This document shows, one piece after another, positions 6,102 through 9,454 of a DNA stretch of 9,454 nucleotides (within the stretch, counting starts at the first letter, position 1; every line of letters begins with the position of its first letter). The notes under the pieces were generated by a model. The model saw nothing but the letters and a program-made list of their open reading frames with translations, was not told the DNA's origin and did not search any database. Both the position numbers and the translations under genes were made by a program. The DNA comes from Deltaproteobacteria bacterium (GTDB lineage Bacteria > Desulfobacterota > Syntrophia > Syntrophales > Fen-1087): NCBI GenBank assembly GCA_026388595.1, contig JAPLJM010000197.1:1-9454 (forward strand), read 5' to 3'.

Positions 6102-6590
6102 TCAGGATTGGACACCCACGGCCACAGGAATGGGCTGCAGAACCCGGATCAGTTCGGACGGCGACATCTCCGCCAGGAGGCCCCGGCTGCCCGCATTAAT
6201 CAGGATGCGGGGCAGGCTGGCAATGGTCTCTTCCATGTATAGGGGGATCACCTTTTTCGTACCAAAGGGCGATGTGCCGCCCACCCTGTAACCTGTATGC
6301 TTCTCGACAGTTTTCGGGTCACAGGGATGAACGGTCTTGACCCCCAGGAGCCGGGCCAGGGTTTTGGTGGAGACCTCCTTATCGCCATGCATCAGAATCA
6401 TCAGCGGTGCCCTGTGTTCGTCTTCCATGACCAGTGTCTTGATGACTTCATGCTCAGGAACCCCCAACTCCCGCGCCGATACACGGGTGCCGCCACGTTC
6501 TTCATATTTATAGGGTCGGGGGGTGAAGGCCACCTGATGTTTTTTCAGGGCCAGCAGGGCCGGCGTGACGGGGATTTTGTCTCGGGACAT
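6102..6590 (-). CDS. ybaK: Cys-tRNA(Pro)/Cys-tRNA(Cys) deacylase, YbaK/EbsC family
   Basis: A trans-editing enzyme that hydrolyses cysteine from wrongly charged tRNA(Pro), protecting translation in the cytosol. From the ATG at 6590 it has 162 residues, close to the 159 of E. coli YbaK. The family landmarks are visible: VTPALLALKKHQVAF at the N-terminus, VIKTLV with the essential Lys at K51, KEVSTKTLARLLGVKTV, and the substrate-binding stretch TGYRVGGTSPFGTKK (about 99-113), then INAGSRGLLAEMSP. The 6590 start has AGAGG six bases upstream; an in-frame start 24 bases earlier has no such support. It lies between the thioredoxin promoter and the RRM-gene terminator, so it is probably transcribed alone. 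Confidence 0.93.
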   Translation of the reverse strand: MSRDKIPVTPALLALKKHQVAFTPRPYKYEERGGTRVSARELGVPEHEVIKTLVMEDEHRAPLMILMHGDKEVSTKTLARLLGVKTVHPCDPKTVEKHTGYRVGGTSPFGTKKVIPLYMEETIASLPRILINAGSRGLLAEMSPSELIRVLQPIPVAVGVQS

Positions 6591-6662
6591 ATCAGGCCTC
6601 TTAAAGCATAGCATGCTCTTGATGATGGATAAATAACCGAATTTGATGAAAAAGTAAAGAGG

Positions 6663-6677
6663 TCCCTTCTGAAGGGA
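6663..6677 (-). repeat. Small hairpin in the ybaK upstream region
   Basis: TCCCTT (6663-6668) pairs with AAGGGA (6672-6677) across the loop CTG. On the minus strand it is followed by CCTCTTTACTTTTT, a weak T-rich run. It could be a minor termination or processing signal ahead of ybaK. It is too short to call firmly. Confidence 0.25.
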
Positions 6678-6726
6678 ATCAGAACCAGGGGTAGGATTTT
6701 GAGATAACGTTGCGGGAAAGATTCGT

Positions 6727-6759
6727 AAAAGGATGACCCGGTATTGACCGGATCATCCT
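6727..6759 (-). terminator. Intrinsic terminator of the RRM gene
   Basis: It has a 13-base stem (6730-6742 with 6747-6759) and loop ATTG, followed on the minus strand by T4. The single non-Watson-Crick position (C6737 opposite A6752 on plus) becomes a G-U pair in minus-strand RNA, which shows that the structure is selected on that strand. It begins 23 bases past the stop codon of the RRM gene. Confidence 0.82.
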
Positions 6760-6781
6760 CTGGATGGATATTGGATCCGGA

Positions 6782-7174
6782 TTAATATCTGCTTCGGCCG
6801 CCACCACCACCGCCGCCGCTACCGCCACGACCGCCGCCGCCGCCATATCCGCCACCGCCACTGCGGCCGCCGCCACCACCGCCGCCTCTGTATCCGCCGC
6901 CGCCACTGCGGGGGCCGGTGGAATCTTTTTTCGGACGGGCTTCATTGACGCTAATGGTATTGCCGTCGAGCGTTCCGCCGTTGAACATTTCAATGGCCGC
7001 TTTTGCCCCTTCCTCCGTAACCATTTCCACGAAACCGAAGCCTCGGGACTGGCCTGAAAATTTGTCCTTGATGATGGTTACGGTTGAGACCTCTCCCGCT
7101 TTGGCAAAATTCGACTTCAGGTCCTCATCGGAGACCCCGGCGGATAAATTACCTACATATAGATTCTTGTTCAT
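6782..7174 (-). CDS. Glycine-rich RRM RNA-binding protein
   Basis: A protein of 130 residues with one RNA recognition motif and a glycine-rich tail, like the cold-induced Rbp proteins of cyanobacteria and plant GRPs. RNP2 is LYVGNL (5-10) and RNP1 is RGFGFVEM (44-51), with the usual RRM spacing; the domain ends at about residue 80 (VNEARPKK). The tail (about 90-130) is almost only Gly with scattered Arg, Ser and Tyr, and ends RSRY. The ATG at 7174 has AGGAG 7 bases upstream, while a longer reading from 7216 would begin inside the terminator's T-run. It is probably an RNA chaperone binding single-stranded RNA. It lies 35 bases behind the terminator that follows the cold-shock gene, so its expression probably depends on read-through. 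Confidence 0.93.
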   Translation of the reverse strand: MNKNLYVGNLSAGVSDEDLKSNFAKAGEVSTVTIIKDKFSGQSRGFGFVEMVTEEGAKAAIEMFNGGTLDGNTISVNEARPKKDSTGPRSGGGGYRGGGGGGGRSGGGGYGGGGGRGGSGGGGGGGRSRY

Positions 7175-7208
7175 TTTCAGCTCCTTTCTTTTGCTCGAAA
7201 ATGGTGAT

Positions 7209-7254
7209 AAAAACAAAAAGAGGCACTCCGTTCTGGATACGCCGGAGTGCCTCT
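7209..7254 (-). terminator. Strong intrinsic terminator between csp and the RRM gene
   Basis: It has a perfect 12-base stem (7219-7230 with 7243-7254; AGAGGCACTCCG) and a 12-base loop, followed on the minus strand by TTTTTGTTTTT (7219-7209). It starts about 20 bases after the csp stop codon. No T-run follows on the plus strand. Confidence 0.9.
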
Positions 7255-7273
7255 CGCTACTGCAGAGGCTTTC

Positions 7274-7474
7274 TTACAGTACTTTCACGTTGGTCGCCGA
7301 AGGGCCTTTCTGACCCTTTTCGATGTCAAAGCTCACACGCTGACCCTCTTGCAGGGTCTTGAAACCGGCGCTTTGAATGGCGCTGAAATGAACAAATACA
7401 TCCTTGCCCTCATCCGCTTCGATGAAGCCAAAACCTTTTGACTCATTAAACCATTTGACTTTACCTTCTGACAT
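7274..7474 (-). CDS. csp: Cold-shock protein, CspA family
   Basis: A 66-residue single cold-shock domain that binds single-stranded RNA or DNA and melts RNA structure. The RNP1 motif KGFGFI (13-18) and RNP2 motif VFVHF (26-30) are intact, with the aromatic residues W8, F15, F17, F27, H29 and F30 on the binding face. The length is normal (65-70 for the family). The ATG at 7474 is preceded by a strong AAAGGAGG at 7-8 bases. A long leader of about 180 bases with a hairpin at 7532-7566 lies upstream, as is common for cold-shock mRNAs. The gene is followed by a strong terminator and then by the RRM gene. Which paralogue it is (cold-induced or constitutive) cannot be decided from sequence. Confidence 0.95.
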   Translation of the reverse strand: MSEGKVKWFNESKGFGFIEADEGKDVFVHFSAIQSAGFKTLQEGQRVSFDIEKGQKGPSATNVKVL

Positions 7475-7531
7475 AGTCGCTTCCTCCTTTCATAAATTTT
7501 CTAAAAGTCGGATCACCACCATGCCGGAAAG

Positions 7532-7566
7532 AAAAAACCACCAAGACTCTAAAGAATGTGGTGGTT
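7532..7566 (-). terminator. Terminator-like hairpin in the csp leader
   Basis: AACCACCA (7536-7543) pairs perfectly with TGGTGGTT (7559-7566) across a 15-base loop. On the minus strand the stem is followed by a run of T bases (7537-7532 on plus are all A). It lies about 60 bases before the csp start codon, so it is either the end of a small RNA encoded upstream or an attenuator inside the csp leader. Confidence 0.55.
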
Positions 7567-7656
7567 CACCTTTCACTTCAAAATGTCTATACCAACTTTC
7601 TTTATTCCCCCCGATCAATAAGCTGCTGCTGCAACTATTCTGAGGAAACGTCTCCC

Positions 7657-7684
7657 GTTTATTACTAAAAATAAGAGAAGTCAA
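7657..7684 (-). promoter_or_regulatory. Candidate promoter for the csp leader or a small RNA
   Basis: TTGACT (7684-7679 on minus) matches the -35 consensus at 5 of 6 positions. The downstream A/T-rich stretch offers TAATAA at a short spacing of 14, or weaker boxes at 16-17. A start near 7650 would give an RNA of about 120 bases ending at the 7532-7566 hairpin. Confidence 0.3.
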
Positions 7685-7785
7685 GTCTTTTTTTGAGATT
7701 GTTTTGTCCTGAACTTTTGTTGCCGCTCCGTACGCTTTGCTTGCTTTAAAAACCGTCATTTCTGTTTTTTATCAAATGAATCCAG

Positions 7786-7812
7786 TTGAAAGATGACGTA
7801 AAATCTTATAAG
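7786..7812 (+). promoter_or_regulatory. Candidate promoter for the J-domain gene
   Basis: TTGAAA (7786-7791) and TATAAG (7807-7812) each match consensus at 5 of 6 positions, but the spacing is 15, two short of ideal. It lies about 60 bases before the ATG at 7874. Confidence 0.35.
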
Positions 7813-7873
7813 TGAACCGGAAAGGGTATTTGCATTGTCGATAAGATAAAATCATCTCCGGATTAAAAGGATT

Positions 7874-8605
7874 ATGGAAAAAAGTCTGACGGCGTCGAAA
7901 GGCAAAAAAACATACAGGTGCCTTTCCTGTGGCGCCACGGAAAATATGGGAAGGCGCCGTTACTGCTCAATGGACTGCCGGCAGCGTCTGCGTTTGAAAC
8001 TGGATATGCGAACCGGTTTGATCCAGGCACTCAACGCCCGGTTTGCCACTTTCTATTTTTCCGACCTCACCATCATGATGGATATGCTCACCTATGGTTC
8101 CAAGGAAATCTACAGTTTTCTTTATCCCCGCTCTCCGGGAAAGAAGCCGGCGGAGGATTTCAGCAATATGGCGGACATGCTGGGAAACACCTGGTGGGCG
8201 GAAAAAAAACGGACCCAGAAAAGATACCTGGCTTCCCAGAGGGTTCTGGATGGCGCTGTTCGCAATCAAACTCCCATTCTGTCCGTCCGTCCCATATTGA
8301 TTAGCCTGCCGGCGATCAGAGACACGTCCCTGCAGCATCTGGATCTGAAAAAGGCAGATTTGATGGATCCTGAGCTTAAAACGCTCGTCCGGAATGCCTA
8401 TCGCCGACAGGCCAAGCTTTGTCATCCGGACGTCGGTGGCGATGCCCCTACATTCATGAAGATCCATGAGGCCTACGAAGACATGATCCATTGGGCGGAA
8501 AACCCCACTTACGTGCAGCGTCGCGGATTCCCGGATAAATGGCTTTACGACGGGAATCAGAACCGGTGGCTGCAACCCATCCCCATCCGTGTGCACAGGC
8601 GGTGA
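7874..8605 (+). CDS. Zinc-finger protein with C-terminal J domain
   Basis: A 243-residue cytosolic protein. Near the N-terminus, C16-x2-C19-x11-C31-x3-C35 (CLSCG...RYCSMDC) forms a treble-clef-like or FCS-type zinc site. A middle region of about 110 residues has no recognised fold. The C-terminal J domain runs from about 151 to 209 with the invariant HPD at 184-186, preceded by the helix LKTLVRNAYRRQAKLC and followed by a FMKIHEAYEDM helix. J domains stimulate the ATPase of Hsp70 (DnaK). The order is the reverse of DnaJ, and the Gly/Phe region and the CxxCxGxG repeats are missing, so it is not DnaJ itself. It may recruit DnaK to a specific client through the zinc finger; that is inference. 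The ATG at 7874 has AAAGG close upstream. It is divergent from csp. Confidence 0.8.
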   Translation: MEKSLTASKGKKTYRCLSCGATENMGRRRYCSMDCRQRLRLKLDMRTGLIQALNARFATFYFSDLTIMMDMLTYGSKEIYSFLYPRSPGKKPAEDFSNMADMLGNTWWAEKKRTQKRYLASQRVLDGAVRNQTPILSVRPILISLPAIRDTSLQHLDLKKADLMDPELKTLVRNAYRRQAKLCHPDVGGDAPTFMKIHEAYEDMIHWAENPTYVQRRGFPDKWLYDGNQNRWLQPIPIRVHRR

Positions 8606-8607
8606 TC

Positions 8608-8628
8608 GCCGGTCATAACCGGCCAAAA
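8608..8628 (+). terminator. Possible weak terminator after the J-domain gene
   Basis: GCCGGT (8608-8613) pairs with ACCGGC (8618-8623) across the tetraloop CATA, three bases past the stop codon. Only CAAAATGATTTT follows, so the T-run is displaced and termination may be inefficient. Confidence 0.4.
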
Positions 8629-8633
8629 TGATT

Positions 8634-8662
8634 TTGATCACGGAATCGATCAATGTTATAAG
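8634..8662 (+). promoter_or_regulatory. Sigma70-like promoter for the lipoprotein gene
   Basis: TTGATC (8634-8639) is followed after 17 bases by TATAAG (8657-8662). The -10 box matches at 5 of 6 positions and the -35 box at 4 of 6. It predicts a start near 8669 and a leader of about 60 bases to the ATG at 8728. Confidence 0.5.
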
Positions 8663-8727
8663 GGCCTGAGGGATTATACGTGAATGGGGATTTTATGATT
8701 ATGACTAAAACCAAGGGAGGTGGACAG

Positions 8728-9327
8728 ATGAAATCAGAAAAGAGAATGGAGAGGGGTCCGAAGGGCTGGATCATCCTGGCAAGAGGGGTTTTGTTCATAA
8801 GTCTTCTGGCGTTTGCCGGCTTTCTGGCAGGATGCGCAGATGTGACCGTCAATGTTCACCGGCATCTTTATAAGCCGGTTCTTCCGGAGTCCGTTGTCGG
8901 TTTCTATCAGGGCAAACACATCGATCTGAATAGTTTTGAGAACATGGATAAAAAAACCTGGAAATGGACCTATCTCAGCGCCGACAAGAAAGTGGCCTAT
9001 AAATCGTACGTGCCGCTGGAATATTATGTCATGGATTGTTTCCGGGATGCCCTCTGGCTCGCAGGCATGAGCGTCCTGAAGGACTCACCGGATGCCAATA
9101 TCCCGGACATGGCGTTGATCATTGATCACTGGACGGATGCAGAATTCAAGTTCACCGTTTCGGTCACAAAAAACAATTCCCTCAAATTCAGGAATCAGTT
9201 TGTTGTCTTGATGCCGCCTTCCGATACGACGGATGTCGCCCAACTGGAAAAAAATTCTTACGAGATGATCAACACGGCGGTGCTGGCGGTGCTGAGCGAT
9301 CCGAAATTCAAGGAGATTTTTAAGTGA
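8728..9327 (+). CDS. Outer-membrane-type lipoprotein of unknown function
   Basis: Not recognised with certainty. It has 199 residues. A basic N-terminus (MKSEKRMERGPKGW) and a hydrophobic stretch lead to a textbook lipobox LAGC, with the lipidated Cys at 36. Residue +2 is Ala rather than Asp, which in enteric bacteria means transport to the outer membrane. The mature part has mixed alpha/beta character, with segments PESVVGFYQGKHIDLNSFEN and LEYYVMDCFRDALWLAG, and a C-terminal helix ending SDPKFKEIFK. The start at 8728 is chosen because GGGAGGT lies at good spacing, whereas an in-frame ATG at 8680 has none and would lengthen the signal peptide without need. It has its own promoter and probably forms an operon with the gene starting at 9377. 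Confidence 0.78.
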   Translation: MKSEKRMERGPKGWIILARGVLFISLLAFAGFLAGCADVTVNVHRHLYKPVLPESVVGFYQGKHIDLNSFENMDKKTWKWTYLSADKKVAYKSYVPLEYYVMDCFRDALWLAGMSVLKDSPDANIPDMALIIDHWTDAEFKFTVSVTKNNSLKFRNQFVVLMPPSDTTDVAQLEKNSYEMINTAVLAVLSDPKFKEIFK

Positions 9328-9376
9328 AACGTTGTCGCTGAAACTGCAGCTGGGAAAACATGTCTAAGGAGTAAAA

Positions 9377-9454
9377 ATGTCAGGTAACCTTGTCCATGCC
9401 TATCTGTTCAAACCGGGTCTGTGGCGCGCCGAGGGGGAGTATTTTGATGAAAAC
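9377..9454 (+). CDS. Start of an unrecognised gene (runs off the window)
   Basis: The frame is open from the ATG at 9377 to the end of the window, giving 26 residues that begin MSGNLVHAYLFKPGLW. AAGGAG lies 6 bases upstream, a good ribosome-binding site. No signal peptide is visible, so the product is probably cytosolic. It follows the lipoprotein gene by 49 bases on the same strand and is probably co-transcribed. The fragment is too short for a family assignment. Confidence 0.6.
   Translation, partial: MSGNLVHAYLFKPGLWRAEGEYFDEN

Larger units (their letters stand above)
7475..7873. other. Divergent intergenic region between csp and the J-domain gene
   Basis: A 399-base region without a convincing gene. 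An open frame on the minus strand (7759-7490) has no ribosome-binding site and runs through the hairpin at 7532-7566, so it is not called. The region holds the csp leader, the hairpin, a candidate csp or small-RNA promoter near 7657-7684, and a candidate promoter for the plus-strand gene at 7786-7812. It is A/T-richer than its neighbours. Confidence 0.7.

Noticed and set aside
6785..6910. GCC/CCG-rich low-complexity tract, considered as a CRISPR or tandem repeat array
   Set aside because: There are no regular spacers or fixed repeat unit; it is the glycine-codon tail of the RRM gene.
6679..7057. Alanine/threonine/valine-rich open frames on both strands
   Set aside because: They arise from the GGC-rich tail codons of the RRM protein read in other frames; one also runs through the terminator at 6727-6759.
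7490..7759. Minus-strand open frame of 89 codons upstream of csp
   Set aside because: No ribosome-binding site, contains the terminator-like hairpin, and its composition is unlike a conserved protein. More likely csp leader.
7967..8653. Minus-strand open frame of 228 codons
   Set aside because: Antisense shadow of the zinc-finger/J-domain gene; the HPD motif and zinc ligands are on the plus strand.
9359..9373. Four-codon frame (ATG TCT AAG GAG TAA) just before the last gene
   Set aside because: Too short to support as a leader peptide; it coincides with the ribosome-binding site of the next gene and is likely chance.

Overview
The window looks like chromosomal DNA of a Gram-negative, probably anaerobic bacterium, most plausibly a deltaproteobacterium (Desulfobacterota, Syntrophus/Smithella-like). 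The clues are a phenylacetate-CoA ligase, two outer-membrane-type lipoproteins, a TrxC-like thioredoxin beside cysteine-rich redox or zinc proteins, a cyanobacterial/deltaproteobacterial-style glycine-rich RRM protein and sigma70-like promoters. This assignment is inference, since no 16S or other decisive marker is present. No phage, transposase, CRISPR array, tRNA or rRNA was found.

Layout. 1-1947 (minus strand): the 5' two-thirds of a phenylacetate-CoA ligase gene with a good promoter, preceded by a membrane protein with two nucleoside-recognition/Gate repeats. 2211-4233 (plus): a membrane-anchored HAMP-GGDEF protein whose cyclase active site is degenerate, followed by a TPR/coiled-coil lipoprotein. 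These converge on 4247-4807 (minus), an ADP-ribose pyrophosphatase-type Nudix hydrolase. 4808-5022 is intergenic and carries two inverted copies of a short repeat, a third copy of which lies upstream of the ligase gene. 5023-5992 (minus) is a compact redox/zinc operon from a near-consensus promoter: a thioredoxin with a tandemly duplicated zinc ribbon, then two very small Cys-rich proteins whose genes overlap by 23 bases. 6102-6590 (minus) is a YbaK-type Cys-tRNA(Pro) deacylase. 6782-7474 (minus) pairs a CspA-family cold-shock protein with a glycine-rich RRM protein. A strong terminator lies between them, another follows the pair, and a third terminator-like hairpin sits in the csp leader. 7475-7873 is a divergent regulatory region. 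7874-8605 (plus) encodes a zinc-finger/J-domain protein with the J domain at its C-terminus. 8728-9454 (plus) has its own promoter and encodes a lipoprotein and the start of an unrecognised gene.

How the parts fit. Most genes are housekeeping or stress-response types: redox and metal thiols, mistranslation editing, RNA chaperones, and a J-domain co-chaperone candidate. I see no defence or mobile system. The points worth following up are regulatory and architectural: the terminator layout of csp-rrm, the duplicated zinc ribbon in the thioredoxin with its overlapping small Cys-rich partners, the apparently non-catalytic GGDEF protein, and the dispersed intergenic repeat family.
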